A stretch of DNA of 64,000 bases from Sciurus carolinensis (GCF_902686445.1 NC_062232.1:91808932-91872931); one strand, 5' to 3'. Positions 1 to 12,704 are shown, counted from the stretch's first letter. Numbers and translations: made by a program. Notes: generated by a model not told the origin, from the letters alone.

Positions 1-402
1 CAATGAAATACTACTCAGTCATAAAGAAGAATAAAATTATGGCATTTTCTGGTAAATGAATGGAACTGGAGACTATCATGCTAAGCAAAATAAGCCAGTC
101 CCCCCAAACCAAAGGTAGAATGTTTTCTGATATGCAGATGCTAACACGCAATAAGAGAGGAGGTAAGAATAGAAGTGCATTGGATTAGACAAAGGGGAAT
201 GAAGGGAAGGGAGGGGGATGGAAACAGGAAAATCAGTAAAATGAATCAGACATAACTTTCCTATGTTCCTATATGAATACATGACCAGTGAAACTCCACA
301 TCATGTACAACCACAAGAATGAGAAGTTATATTCCATGTATGTATAATATGTCAAAATACACTCTACTATCATGTATATCTAAAAAGAACAAATTTAAAA
401 AG
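1..402 (+). mobile_element. L1 3' end (ORF2 tail and 3' UTR)
   Basis: Opens with the L1 ORF2 C-terminal signature encoding roughly MEYYSVIKKN and the catgctaag/ataagcca stretch. A purine-rich 3' UTR follows, then a mostly A-rich end. The element is cut by the window start. The same 3' UTR type recurs at 2190 and 32076. Confidence 0.85.
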
Positions 403-562
403 TGTGGTTCCTAGACCAGAGCATCAGCACCACTCAGAAATTTATTAGAAATGCAAATTTTGGACCCCACTATACTATGTCAGAAACTCTTGGGTGGGGC
501 CAGTGATTAGAATCCAGGGGATTCTAATGCATTCAGGAGTTTGAAAATAACTGCACTGGAGA
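401..562 (+). mobile_element. MER5A-like hAT-Charlie fragment
   Basis: Contains the MER5A landmarks in order: gtgtggtt.ctagaccag, agcatcag, attagaaatgcaaatt, gaccccac, cagaaactc, ggggcca. It directly abuts the L1 tail. Family assignment is from memory of the consensus. Confidence 0.75.
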
Positions 563-2189
563 ATTAGCATATTGCTGGGTACATATCAGGTGCTCAATAT
601 ATGTACTGAATTAAACTGCAGTAAAAAATAAAACAGAATTAAGTTTCTGGGTAGTCTACTCTCCTCATTCTGATTATTTCATATCTGAGTGAAGAGAGTA
701 AACAAAGAGTGCATGAAGACCTAGTAGAAATCCTGACTGACCACTGTAAGAGTGAAGATGGCAACCTTTGGTTGTAACTAGGAAATAAAGTCCAAGAGTG
801 AGTTAACATGCATTAAATGCTTTGTATTTGAACAGCCTGATACTATGGCAGGAGGAGGACAGAATTAAGGCTGAACACTTAACCTCAGAATACACCCTTA
901 ACTGGAGGTGACAGGAAATCAGTATAGGAAACAGCCTAAAAACACTTGCAGATCAAAAACTTGAAATATGATTATAATAATCATGCTTAGGAAATATTGA
1001 ATAGGAAGATAAGCAGTCAGATGTAATTGCAGAAAGCTTCCTAAAATATCTAAGTCCCATTTTTAGAAGTATATGTTGCAGGGTATAAATGGACAGCAAT
1101 GTTGGGCAGAGACTATATCAGCTGAACAGAATGACATTTGCAAAGAATCAGAGCTTTGGAAATAGAAGTCATACACTGGAGGCAGAAAGCAAGGTGTGGC
1201 TTGAGCAGAAACTAGATGTGAAAATAAGATAAATGGGGCTGTTAACTGCATGGGACAAAGAGAATGCAGGGAGAAGGAAGGAGAGAATGGGGTGGGTTGT
1301 TGAGATAAACAGGGGTAGTAAAAATTGTCTCATGGATTTCAAAAATAAGCTGAAGAATTCACATTTGCTTCTGTTATCAATTTTTAGGTAGAGTTCTTTC
1401 TTATGGTACAAACAGTGTTTGTGGAAGCTGCTTCTGGCAATGGCGTATAGACTAGTGAGGGAGCAAGTGCAATCTAGGAAGCCAAATCAGGAGGCTGCTA
1501 CAGTAATAGCTAATAGGCCATAAGTATCTACACAAGAAAAGAGAGGAGGGGTTGAATCAAACTACTGCAGATAAGAAAAGCATAAGACCCTGATGGAGGT
1601 TCTGATCACAGAGGAGGAAGGCAGAAAAGAAAACAGTATAAAATGACTCTGGGGTTGCAAATCTGGAAAGTTGGAAACTACCATTGACAGTGATTGAATA
1701 GGGATAAACTTAGATTTACTTGTCCCATTTTAGCTGGCAGTGGTGGGTCTGAGCCAAATGAAAATAGACTAGAGAGAAGATTAGAAACCAGAAAAGACTT
1801 AGCAGCAAATGGCAAAATGAAACGTAAAAGCTATAGGATGTGGCTTCAAGCCTAATCTAAGTAGCTAAAAGAGAGAAAACAAATTACCAAAGAAAAATCA
1901 TACAATAGCTCTCTTCATCAAATGCCCTTTTTAAGTGTAGATTTCATGATTGATATTGACACAACATGTTTACATAGCATGGCCTTCTCAGAAGTTCAAT
2001 TCAGTACATTTAGACAATGGAGTCTTTAAAGGGCTTCTAAATTAAATAGTGTCTTTAAGTACTTATAATCCACTCAGAATGAAGCATTATAGACACATAT
2101 AGTGCCTGTTACCAATTAGCAGGAAGGTAAGATGGCAAAGCAATTAGACAAGTCAATATAAAGTATGAAGTGGAGATTAATACTCTGAA

Positions 2190-2411
2190 ATGAAGGGAAG
2201 GGAGGGTGGAATAGAAAAGACAGTAGAATTAGTCAGACATAGCTTTCCTAGCCTTGTATTTGAATACACAACCAGGGTAACTTCACATTATGTACAACCA
2301 CAAGAATAGGATCCTAATTAGAATAAGTTATGATCTGTGTATGTATAATTTGCTAAAATATGTTCTACTCTCATGTATAACTAAAATGAACAAATACAAA
2401 AATTAAAAAAG
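2190..2411 (+). mobile_element. L1 3' UTR end
   Basis: Shares with 1-402 and 32076-32371 the run gaagggaagggaggg, the tagctttccta/ataacttt block, tgtacaaccacaagaa and the ending ctaaaa.gaacaaa. Only about 220 bp, so strongly 5'-truncated. Confidence 0.8.
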
Positions 2412-2549
2412 ACATTAATACCCTGTAACATGATTCAGGTAAATTTGTCACAACATGTATTTGAAAACCTGAACACTTGAAGACACACATATGTACCTAA
2501 TTGAAATAATTTTACTCATTAAAACTACTGGAGCTATTACTTCTGAACA

Positions 2550-2550
<1 letters not shown>

Positions 2551-2586
<36 letters not shown>

Positions 2587-2599
2587 GCACACACACACA
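2551..2599. repeat. (AC)n microsatellite
   Basis: About 24 AC units, interrupted once by GCGC near 2585. Confidence 0.97.
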
Positions 2600-4522
2600 A
2601 AATCTCCTAGGAACTGATAATATTTGTTGCCTTTGGGCTTTTGAAGTCATTAAAATGACATTATCTAAGCATGGATGTTTTATTAAGTAATTGCTAAATG
2701 TTCCAATCTTTTAGTTATCCTATTTAATTTAAACTATGGTTAGACTGAAATGATCTTCTTAGATGTTGACACTTTGTATGGCTATAAATGGCTCTCTAGA
2801 CCTGGGCAGTGTCTGTCTAGATAGCTAAAAATAGGTACTGTATGTTAATTTATTATTGCCATTATTATATCTTGGAAAAAAAGGCATCACACCCTAAAAA
2901 ATCTGTTTCTTTGCTTTATTCCTGATTCCCTGGACAATTTATCTTGAGTGAGATGGAACCTCTTTCTTTCAGCCAAGGCTTTTTGTAAAAAAACCAGTGA
3001 TTCTAATGGAGACAGATGGATTCTAGTTAATTCCGAGAAGCAACAAGATGTAATTTTAACCAATTTTTTAAACCAAAATGAAAAACAACTCTAGTGTACT
3101 GTATGTCAAACAATATTCATTTAACCTTAAAAGCCACATGTGTTGTTTATTCAAACCTCAATTATACTCTGAGTGGTACCCTATGGGGCTGGAATGGCTT
3201 GGCTTTTTGGTAATGGGAGAAATGGAGAACAAGCATTTGAAAAGTGGTCAAAATCTAGGCTGAAATTCAGACTGTTTATAACTCCCATGGCTTCCATTAA
3301 TCTCTTGTTGGCTCGAGCAGGTCAGGAAAGTAAATCCTGTGCTCTCAAAATGACCAAGTGTACAGTGAGATTCTGAGATGCCCGCAAAGATAAGCCTCAG
3401 ACAGCAAAACTACGCCAGCATGTGGCCACTTGTGAACCACACAAGACATAATAAATAGGATGGCCACAAGGCCCAATTTATTTGGGATAACCTAGTTTTA
3501 TTGCCTATTTTTCTGACAGGCATAATTATTAAGATTTCCCCTCTTGCTTTCAAAAGTGTCTTGGTTTAGATGATAAACTATATAGTCACTCTAAGGCAAA
3601 TAGAAATGAAATGAATCCTCAAGACTGGAGAGTGATCTCTTCATTTTCAGAGGAATCAGTTGAAATCAGCAGAATCAGGGCAAATAGTGAAAGGGCTTTT
3701 GAGGAAAAGTGGAAGAGGACAGAGAAGAAGAAAAGAAACCCATGAAATCTCCACCTACCACGTACCAGTCACTTTATTTACCAATACTCAGTAACTGAGC
3801 TAGAGATGAAGGAGAAGGTGGAAGCAGATGACCTCAGGGTGCTTCTGCCAATCATCTAATTTCACAAATTCTGCTAGGAGGAAGTAAGCATGCTGAAATT
3901 TGAGGGAAGCTTTAATGAATACTGGAATAGATTTTTTTCTTGATAGACACTTGAGTTTCCAATAATTATACACATATAGTAGTACAAGAAGTTTTCCAGT
4001 GTCTTGTAAGTGGCCAGTCGTTTTGTTAGAATACACTTTACCGTCAAATAAAGCACTTTATTATTTGGACTGTAAATATAAACTCTTAGCATCTTTAACA
4101 CAATATTTGCTTGAAAAATACTAAGAATCAGAAAAGGGGTAACTTCCTGCGAGAAGCAGCAAGTCAAATCTGAAGTATATAAAAACATCCAAAAAATGAG
4201 AAATACTTATTTTTTTAAAAAAATGGATTGGGAGACTGTGTATGTGTGTTTATAGGAGGGAATCAGTAGAGAGAGGATAAATGAACTACTAGCTGTCTGG
4301 TACCCATGACCCACACTCTGCCTTTTCAGTGGTGATATGGCTAAACAGCTCTAAGTTCATGGTTAGAAATGGAGTCTTTGCTTCCCACAGTAGTCCCAAT
4401 GCACCTGCTAAATTGTTACCATATTTATCTCCTGGGAACAGAGTCATCACAAAGACTCTCTCTCCCAGTGGACTTGAACATAACAGTTGCTGAAATTGCT
4501 TCATTACCCCCAAGTTGAGAGA

Positions 4523-4745
4523 TGGTATAGTGTAATGACTAAGAGAATGAACTGGAATTCGACAGCCTGGGTCCAAATCCTGGTTCTGCTACTTCCTCCT
4601 GTGTGACTTTGAGCAAATGAATTAGCTTCTTTGTGCCTCAGTTTCCTTATTACTAAAACATGGACAATAATGGCTACCTTAGTTTAGTAGGATGATCAAA
4701 TGAACTTGTATATACAGTGCTTTGATCAGTACTGGCACACAGAAA
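4523..4745 (+). mobile_element. MIR SINE
   Basis: Nearly full MIR: tRNA-like start with a gtgtaatgactaag block, cctgggtccaaatcc, ctgtgtgac.ttgagcaa, tgcctcagtttcc and an ending near gtactggcacacag. Confidence 0.9.
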
Positions 4746-5924
4746 TTATCTGTAAGTATTGTCTGTAAGTATCATTCCCCATTACCTTTCCTCCCCTCCT
4801 TTCCTTCCAGTTCTTTATCCTCCTTTTCAAAAATAACTTACACATGGGGGAAACCCAGCTTAAGGGACTTCCACAAATGTGATAGGTATTTCACAGAGAA
4901 AAGAGTTTAGATTAAATAAATAAAGCCTGTTGCAAAGAGCAAAGTTATGCTTTCACATGGAAAGGGAGTAATTTTGTTTCTAAAACATCAGAAGTCAGGG
5001 TCCTAGAGACACACAGACACAAAAATGGCTAAAGAGATTCCTTCAGCTCAGACCTTACTGGCTTAGAGTCTCTCATAATTATGCTAGTCATCTCTTCATT
5101 TTCATCTTTTCAGAAATTAAGTCAGTATCTTAATTAAAGCCCATTTCACACTTGGCTAAAACAAGGCTTAAAAGGATAGGTATCTTCTTTATTGAGATGT
5201 GGCTCAATTTACATAGTTATAAAGTAGAGTGTTAAAAATTCCAAGTACCCAAATAAAGTTGAGTCCTGTTCCACCACATCATAAGCTGAAAATATACAGC
5301 AGAAAAGAGAAGGGAAGGTCAATGATCTACCTGTGTTTACTGCCTGGTCTACCTGGAAATGAAAAAGAGTCAGTTGTGAGGTTCTTCCTTCCATGAACAT
5401 GGTGTTGACTTTCTGTCCTACCTGGAGAGGACTAGATTACTTGGTGGAAGTAGGGGACGTGGATCTGGTTTTAATAACCAAAGCAAAGCAGAAAGTGGAC
5501 GTAGTTGTACTGGTTCTTTACTTGAAAAGACAAACAAACAAAAAAAGATAATCAAGTTCCCTTTTCCTGGACCATGGAGACCCAGAATTTGTAAGCTCTT
5601 AGAGTTCTAGTGTGGGTAATAGTCAAATATGATTCCTCTGTCTGACATTACTCTTCTTTCTCATGATTCTTTCATCTGTTTTCACTTTTGTTCAACAAAT
5701 CCGATTTATTCCTATAGATGTTGGAGTCTTAGCACATGAGGTCTATTCTAAAGAGAAAAATGGGCACATGCAATAGTGTGTTTCTGGGCAGCCATGCCAT
5801 TCCTTGAAGTGATCAAAAAGATCACTGAAGGAAGAGTGGCCACTAGTACCCACAAAGAAATAATTGCTGTGAAATGCTTCACTGGAAATTCCTTATTTTT
5901 ATTATAGAACCAGACTCATATACA

Positions 5925-5953
5925 CTCTCTCTCTCTCTCACACACACACACAT
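5925..5953. repeat. (CT)n(CA)n microsatellite
   Basis: About seven CT units run directly into about seven CA units. Confidence 0.9.
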
Positions 5954-6770
5954 ACAAAAGAAAAACCTCCAACCCTACTAACAGAACGGGGCATTATTGA
6001 CCCTGATGGGAGATCCCAGATGGCCAATTCGGAATCATGGATATCATTTTGTTAAGCTCAATATGCAAGTTGATGCTGTCCCATTCACTGTCTAAAGGAT
6101 TTTCTGTCTAGGAAGAAATATTCTAGACATAAAAGACATGCCAAGAAGGAACATGATGACCTCAGAGGGGTGGAGGTCCTGGGACAGTCAGTAAGCATGT
6201 AGAGATGAATTCTGAGCACAAGGGATGGAGAGAGAACAAAAACAACCCAGAAAGTTTCCATGAAAGGAGAATGATTTTACTTTGAATTTAGAAGGAGAGA
6301 AGAGGTAGGCAAGGATGGAAAATCTCTAACATGTTCCCATATTTCTGAACATAAGTGATTACTAATGGTGATCAGACTATTTTATAGTTTTGAAAAGATC
6401 CAAATACTTCAATATATTTTGAAGTGCAGGTAAGAACATATTTACTCGAAATTTGAGTTAATTTAGCTTTTTTATTTTACTGTGGCAAGAACATTTAAGA
6501 TGAGATATACCCTCTTAATTGTATGTGCAATTAAGTATTGTTAACTATAGGCATGATATTGTACAGCAGATCTCTATAACTTACTCATCTTGGAGGAATA
6601 AATGGGAATTGCTAGTCAACAGGCATAAAGTTTCAGTTATGCAAGATGAATTTTTATTTTAAGTAGTACTTCTCATTAACAAGGTTTCTTTCCTATCATT
6701 ATGATCAGGAGATGGTGATATTTCTGCAGAAAATGAGGGTCAATACAAAAAAATTCGAGATTGATTTGTT

Positions 6771-6787
6771 AAGATCTACATTTGGAG
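6771..6787. repeat. Target-site duplication, left copy
   Basis: A 17-bp sequence starting aagatctaca repeats exactly at 6909-6925, flanking the ID SINE between them. Confidence 0.95.
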
Positions 6788-6908
6788 GGCTGGGTTGTAG
6801 CTCAGTGGTAGAGTGCTCGCCTAGCATGTGTGAGGCACTGGGTTCAATTCTCAGCACCACATATAAATAAATAAAATAAAGGTCCATTGACAACTAAAAT
6901 TTTTTTAA
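6788..6908 (+). mobile_element. ID-type SINE (squirrel form)
   Basis: tRNA-Ala-derived head with an A box (tagctcagtggtagag) and B box (ggttcaattc), then cagcaccacat and an AAATAAA-rich tail with a degraded gtccattgacaact motif typical of the squirrel form. It is flanked by a perfect 17-bp target-site duplication. The minus-strand frame across it is spurious. Confidence 0.95.
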
Positions 6909-6925
6909 AAGATCTACATTTGGAG
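6909..6925. repeat. Target-site duplication, right copy
   Basis: Exact copy of 6771-6787 immediately after the SINE tail. Confidence 0.95.
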
Positions 6926-7501
6926 ATGTTGCTAGATCTTCCATTTTCTTCAATTTAAAAAATTTGAAAAATTGAGCAGATTTTTATGATGTTTAGAAAA
7001 AAATGAAGTATTTCATACATCACTTCCCCAAGATACCTAGATTCAAGCCAAGGTTGCATCTGAGGTGCAATTTTTAGTGTTTTTTGTTTTGGGAAAGAGA
7101 AATCAGGAGTTGGAAGTAAAATGGCAGCTGTTTGATGCTGAAACATTACTTTTAAACAGGTGCTTCCACTTTCAATTACCTTGAAGGAGTTAGGAGAAAC
7201 ATCTCCATTTCATGAAAAGAGACCATAGCTCTGACTTTGGGCTCATTTGAGTTGTGTTGAATTGAAAAAAACTGTGTTTAGTCTTCTGCCTACACTTAGA
7301 GCCCTATCAAGAGCTTTTTGTGACTGTGACTCTCTTTGATTTTAGTATCTCCATCAACAAAATATATGATTATTTCTATAATAGGAGATACACAGGGACA
7401 CGAAATGGTCCTTTGCTTACAGAAGTTCTCAAATGAGAAGTCAAGATACACAAAACAATGGACAATACAAGAAAATATATTTAAATGCTAAATTCTATTA
7501 T

Positions 7502-7814
7502 TGTTGTTTGGATGTGATTTATCTTTAAGAGGTATTAATGCTTTTCATGGAAGACTGCATTAGTTCTTTCAAGAGCAGGTTGTTATAAAGCAGGTCATTT
7601 CCTTTGTTCCCTCCCTCTCTTCCAAAAACACTTGTTTCCCTTTCTAATTTTTGCCTTGCATGGAGCAGCATATGGCCCTCACCAGAAGCCTAGGAGATAT
7701 GGCAACACAATCTTAGACTTCCAGTCTCCAAAACTCTGAGCCAAATAAACCTCTTCATTTTATAAATCACCCAATCTCAATTACTTTGTTATAGTAATAC
7801 AAAATGAACTGACA
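7502..7814 (+). mobile_element. Solo MaLR-type LTR (MST/MLT-like)
   Basis: Starts TG and ends CA. Internal landmarks are a gccaaataaacct polyadenylation region, tataaatcacccaat, ttgttatagtaat and an ending of the form gaactgaca. This is the 3' layout of MaLR LTRs. No internal retroviral gene is attached. The exact subfamily is not determined. Confidence 0.7.
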
Positions 7815-8155
7815 TGTATGAACCAGAGTAAGCTCTGAAGGTGGTCAAAATAAGGAGATCAAAGAGTGACCAGGCAGGACTATTAGAAAAGGTGTACCTT
7901 TAGTTGGACTCTTCAAAGATGAGTGAGATCTTAATTCTGTAGGAGAGAGAAGAGGAGCTATTCCAAGCTTGTGGGGAACAAGATCTGAAGAGAGGAGAGA
8001 AAATGGGGAGGAACATAGCAAGTTATAGTATAAAGAGATCATCCAGCCAAGAGCAGGTGTGTGTAGTGATGTTAAAGAAATGAGGATGGGGAAAAAAGAG
8101 AGAAATGAGGATGGGTAGTGAATTAAGAAAGGACGTGCTTTACAGATGATGTTTA

Positions 8156-8169
8156 AAAACAAGCTGAAG
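8156..8169. repeat. Target-site duplication, left copy (14 bp)
   Basis: aaaacaagctgaag, repeated exactly at 8346-8359 around the extended ID SINE. Confidence 0.9.
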
Positions 8170-8345
8170 GGGCTGGGGTCGTGGCTCTGTAGTAGAGTGC
8201 TTTTCTAGTATGCATGAGGCCCTGAGTTGATACCCCAGCACCACGAAGACCAAAAATTTTTAAAAATGCATGCACATTGCAAATGCATTCATCAAATTAC
8301 TGAAATCTCTTAATGAAGATTTGCATCCAAAGGGAGAAAAAAAAG
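8170..8345 (+). mobile_element. ID-type SINE with extra 3' sequence
   Basis: The ID head (ggggctgggg, then a degraded A box, gagttgatacc as B box, cagcaccac) runs to an A-rich stretch near 8255-8268. About 70 bp of non-SINE sequence follows, then an A8 tail at 8337-8344. The 14-bp duplication encloses the whole unit, not the SINE alone, which suggests read-through or 3' transduction. Confidence 0.8.
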
Positions 8346-8359
8346 AAAACAAGCTGAAG
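8346..8359. repeat. Target-site duplication, right copy (14 bp)
   Basis: Exact copy of 8156-8169, placed after the second A-run. Confidence 0.9.
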
Positions 8360-8546
8360 AATTTAGATTGCATAATATGGTAAGAAGTGGTAGCTACAGT
8401 AAATCAACATGAACCAGTAGTTCCTTAAGAAGAAAATTCCTAGAGAAGAGTATTATGAAGAACATACAATGTAGAAAGAATAGCGTACAGACTACTGTAT
8501 CATGGAGGGGCTGCTGGTTTCCTAGTTGGATGATGAGTTGGGGATC

Positions 8547-8628
8547 CCAGGAATATAAGACTATAAGACTACCACCAGTTGTATCTCGTCTCTTCTCTCC
8601 AGGAATATAAGACTACCACTAGTTATTC
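8547..8628. repeat. Local tandem duplication, period about 52 bp
   Basis: ccaggaatataagacta occurs at 8547-8563 and again at 8599-8615. The first copy also carries an extra internal ataagact. Both copies continue with accac.agtt. Confidence 0.85.
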
Positions 8629-8831
8629 CCCTTCCCTCCCCTCCCCTCTTCTTCCCTCCCCCCCTTTCTCTGTACTGGTGATTGAACCCAGGGGGCATGT
8701 AACCACTGAGTCACATTTAGTTACTTAGGGCCTCACTAAGTTGCTGAGTCTGGCTTCAAACTTGCCATCCTCCTGCCTCAGTCTCTGGACGGAGTCACTG
8801 GGATTACAGGCATAAACCACTGCATTCGGCT
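8629..8831 (-). mobile_element. B1-dID (MEN-type) SINE
   Basis: On the minus strand the B1 part (gggattacaggca complement region, cctcctgcctcag) is followed by the ID-derived part (tgattgaaccc). A C/T-rich run at 8629-8669 is the complement of a G/A-rich tail. The usual A-rich linker between monomers is nearly absent. Confidence 0.85.
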
Positions 8832-9009
8832 TATCTCCTTAACTTTTGAGCCAGTCTTTCCTCAACCTGGAGAGGGTGAAGAAGAATGTGGTGAGGCTGG
8901 AGTTGAGACGTGAGAGATAGACCTAGGCATTTTCTTTTACCTCTCTGTCTAGGATAGTCCCCCTCAATTATTGGTTTTTATAAAATCTGCCCTTTGTGGT
9001 GTATGGTAC

Positions 9010-9180
9010 CATTGCAATTTCTTAATTTACTTATATCATTATATGTTAAATGTCTGTGTTCTCCACTAAAACTTCATTAGAGCTGGTTCCATGTCTGTTT
9101 TTGTCCACCATTGTATCTCCAGCACTGGCACAGTACCAGCTACTTAGTGGTTACTTAACAAATGTCTGATGAATGAAAGA
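9010..9180 (+). mobile_element. L2 3' end
   Basis: Shows the L2 ending: agctggttccatgtctg, attgtatctccagcactgg, cacagtacc, and aacaaatgtctgatgaatgaa. Confidence 0.75.
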
Positions 9181-9424
9181 AAGTAGATATTTACCCTTGA
9201 GACTCTTTAAGCCTGACAACAGAGAGAGAGGCAGATGGGATGAAAGCAGTCCCCTGTGGTTGTGAGTGGGAGGTTGAGACCCTGATGTGGAAAGATGGGC
9301 AGTGTGGTTACTCTCTGAGGAGTATCTGCCAATCCCAATGTGCTATATTATGTCTCTCCTCCCCCTTTACTCTCTTGCACTAGGAGAGGCCCTTGCCACA
9401 GTGTTAATGAATGGTCTCCAACAA

Positions 9425-9645
9425 GGTGGTGTGGGGGTTAAGAATTTGTGACTCCGGAGTCAGAGTAACGATGTTTAAATTTAGTTCTGACCCTGTCATG
9501 TAGTTTTGGGCCAATCACTTAGCTTCTCTGCCTACATTTTGTTGTCTGTAGAATGGAGATTAAAATAGGTCCTACTACTGAGAGGATCAAATGAGTTACT
9601 GCATATGTAAGTGCTTAGAACACCACCTGGCATATTGTAAGTATA
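9425..9645 (+). mobile_element. MIR SINE
   Basis: MIR landmarks in order: ggttaagaa, ctccggagtcaga, gggccaatcactta, tgtagaatggagat, gtgcttagaacac and cctggcatat. Confidence 0.85.
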
Positions 9646-11536
9646 TATCATTTACTATATATATAGTACACACACGCATCAGTAATTTGATAGTCAATAG
9701 TCTACCCGAAATACTATTCCCTTGCTTATAGTCAAGTACGCAGTCTTCCTCTTTGCTTTGGCAAGATAGACAGGAGACAGGCAAGCAGAAAAGATAAATG
9801 GTGGAGGGAAGCTGGGCGTGGGTTTGGGTTTGAGGCCTGCCTGCCCAGAATGTGGCAGCAGTACAATCTCTGAAGAGATCTGTTCTTCTGATAAAGTTTC
9901 CCTTAAGGTTCTAGTGGCCGTTTGTGTTCTGCTTCCAGTTCAGATGAGGTTTGCTCAAGTGCCAGCAATGACATGCACCCTGCCAATACTCTCCTGACTG
10001 TCCTAGCCTCACAGACATGTCTAAACAACTAAGGTTGGATTTTAGATTCAATTCACATCTAGGATGGCTGTCTGATCTAGGGAGAAAGGCACAAATTAGT
10101 GTTTGGTGACAGTGAAGAGAGGCTGTTTAAATGAGGCCCTTTATATGAAGGTTTGCAAGTTCAGCACTCAAAAGGTTATTTCTTCTTCAGTATCTGGCCT
10201 GCAGTTAGGGTGGCCAGCACAGGGGAGAAGTGTCTGGGTTCCCTGCTGTGTGAGTAATATGCTTATACAAGATACACCTTTGTAAAAACATCATTTCAAC
10301 AGAAAAAAATAACTAGATGCTTCAAAAATGAGAACTTCAAAGGAGTTTCAACCACATTATATACAACTGAAAGATGTAAAGAAATGGGAGGCACAGAAAA
10401 AACAACAAATTTTATAAAAGTGTAGGATTTATTCTTCATAAGGAAAGATGAAAGGAAATGGTGTATTTAGGCTGGAGGAGAGATGGCAAAGGAAGAATTT
10501 AATGAATTGTGAAGTATATAGAGGGACAATACACAGTCAGAAGGAACTAGCTTTCATGTGCTGCTTCTAAGAACACAATAAAGGGAAAGAAATTTAAATT
10601 GTGACAAGAGAACTGAAGACAGTCCCAGGATCTGTTATCACAAGGACTAGAAAGAAAGTTCTGTCTGTGAAGATTAAATACACAAAAAGACAAAGCTATT
10701 GGAAATTGAGGAGAGGGCTCAGTTCTGTTAATTTTAGGGTAATAATTGCTACTTCTTAAGCATTTTTATAGTTGAGAAATGCAAGGTTCTAATTGCTATA
10801 GCTTGTTCAATGTAACCACACTGTCAAATCTATATATTTCTGGATTCAGAGTCTATGTCCTCTGCAATTCATTGTCTCTTGAATATAATAACATGCCTTT
10901 TCATGATTTCCTTATCTTTCTATTATTAATTGTTCTTCAGTTTAGATTTCACATATCCTTTACTCAAAACAAAATAATCTTAGCCTAACAACTGTATTGT
11001 AGTGACCAGCTGGTTACATTAACAACCAGGTATATGTTTCTGATCAGCACAGACTATTTTCCATTTGGGAAATACTCAAATTAAGTTGTGGAAAGATAAG
11101 AAAGGAGGTGAGGAATGAAACATCTATTTTTCCTGACTGAAATGTAATAATAGCATTACAGATGGTACAGATATATGTGCACACATTTTAATAAACAGAT
11201 ATGGAAAGATCTGGGGCCTTACTGAATAAAGCATAAATCAAATTAGGCCATAACTGGGTCTATATTAACTTTTAAGTGCTGGAACAAAGAGCATATTAAA
11301 AGGAACAAGAATATACTGGTAGTCAAAACAGAGTCAGTTCTTTCAGAAAGAAATATTGACTATTGGGTTCTAAAGAGGGAAGGAGGAGAAAAAAATCTAG
11401 GGATCAAGACCAACAACAAATAATTTCCTATTTAATATGAACTGATATATAATCAGTAATATCTTCCACAGAGGCTATGGTAATTTTCTTCTCAAAGTTT
11501 CCTGAATTAGGAGTATTAAGAGGTGATGCAGAACAT

Positions 11537-11880
11537 TTAAAAGGTGGAATGACTATGGAGGCACTGCCCTTGGATGGCATTAAGATAGTTTTCATGAGAC
11601 CCTGGTAGTTTTCCAGAGATGGTTATTACAGATAAGCAAGCCTTACCCTCTCTCCACTCTCTGGTCTCTTGTCTAGACAAGATCTGATCTTTCCCTCTTA
11701 TATGTGGTTCACTATGATACCATTTGCTACAAGGTGATGCCACCAGAGAGGCCTTCACCAGAGTTGGTACCAAGCTGCTTGGATTTGCAGCCTCCCAATC
11801 AGTGGGCTAACTAAATCTTTTCTTTATAAATTTCTCAGGCTTAGTTATTTTGTCATAGCAATGGCAAACTACTACAACGA
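11537..11880 (+). mobile_element. Probable MaLR-type LTR fragment
   Basis: The 3' part has gctaactaaatct, ctttataaatttctcagg and ttttgtcatagcaa, matching the LTR 3' layout at 7502-7814. The 5' limit is uncertain, and the 78-aa minus-strand frame here is chance. Confidence 0.5.
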
Positions 11881-11989
11881 TCAGTAATTTAGGGGCAAAA
11901 ACACAATAATTATACCCAATTTTAATACTTTAGCATCTAAGTCAAGTCATGGGTAACTTTCTAGTAATCTTTCCAATCTAGTGTGCAGT

Positions 11990-12180
11990 ACTTTAAAGAG
12001 CACCTACTCTATGCCTCATGCAGTGGAGGAAATAAAGATGAACCAGAAAGAATTAATGCTTTAAGAAATTTATACATTATTAGGGATGCTAAGACACAAG
12101 TATAGATAATAAAAGACAAAAGATGATAGGTGATAAATGCTACTGGCAAAGCATAGATTAAATGCTAAGGGGTCATAGAG
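11990..12180 (+). repeat. Ancient mammalian repeat fragment, family not assigned
   Basis: gagcacctactctatgcc, gaggaaataaagatgaa and a later gataaatgctac follow the widespread old repeat pattern also seen at 17295 and 59505. I cannot name the family. Confidence 0.4.
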
Positions 12181-12704
12181 TAGAGGTAGATTGCAGGGTT
12201 AAAAATGTCTCCAAGTAGTACAAAAATTAGGGATGGTGTTGGGAAGGCAGAGAATAAAGAAAGGCCTTCCAAATAGTATTTTTTAAAATATGTCCTGATG
12301 ATGATTCCTGCATTAGTATTTAATTAGTGCTTTGGAGATAGGTCTTGAAGGGCTGGCAGGATCTCCATAGGCAGGAATGAAGGGAAGGAATTTCCCAATT
12401 AGAGGCACCATTCCCTGCTCCCAATCTTTACTGTACAAGTGCAGTTGTTACATAGGCAGCCTATGTCTATTTCTGTCTCCTTTTCCTCCCAGTTCTGTAG
12501 AATAAAATGGCCAAGGCTCATTCACTCCAAACTTGGTTACCATATGATTGGAATTAGATGGCCTGACTAATCAGAAATCAATATTGGTTACTTTTCTATA
12601 GTTTATTGGGTTTCAGACTTTTAATAGGCTGTTTCAGCACACTGAACTCAGATATACAACCATGGTTCAGGGCTATCCTCAGCTGGTTATATGACCTTTG
12701 GAAT

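Noticed and set aside
2551..2599. Regularly spaced repeats as a possible CRISPR array
   Set aside because: Dinucleotide microsatellite with no spacers. No other array-like structure exists in the window, and the genome is mammalian.
6788..6860. tRNA-like sequence with A and B boxes
   Set aside because: It is the head of an ID SINE flanked by a target-site duplication, not a tRNA gene. The same holds for the heads at 8170, 20588, 28806, 31583, 34697 and 61775.
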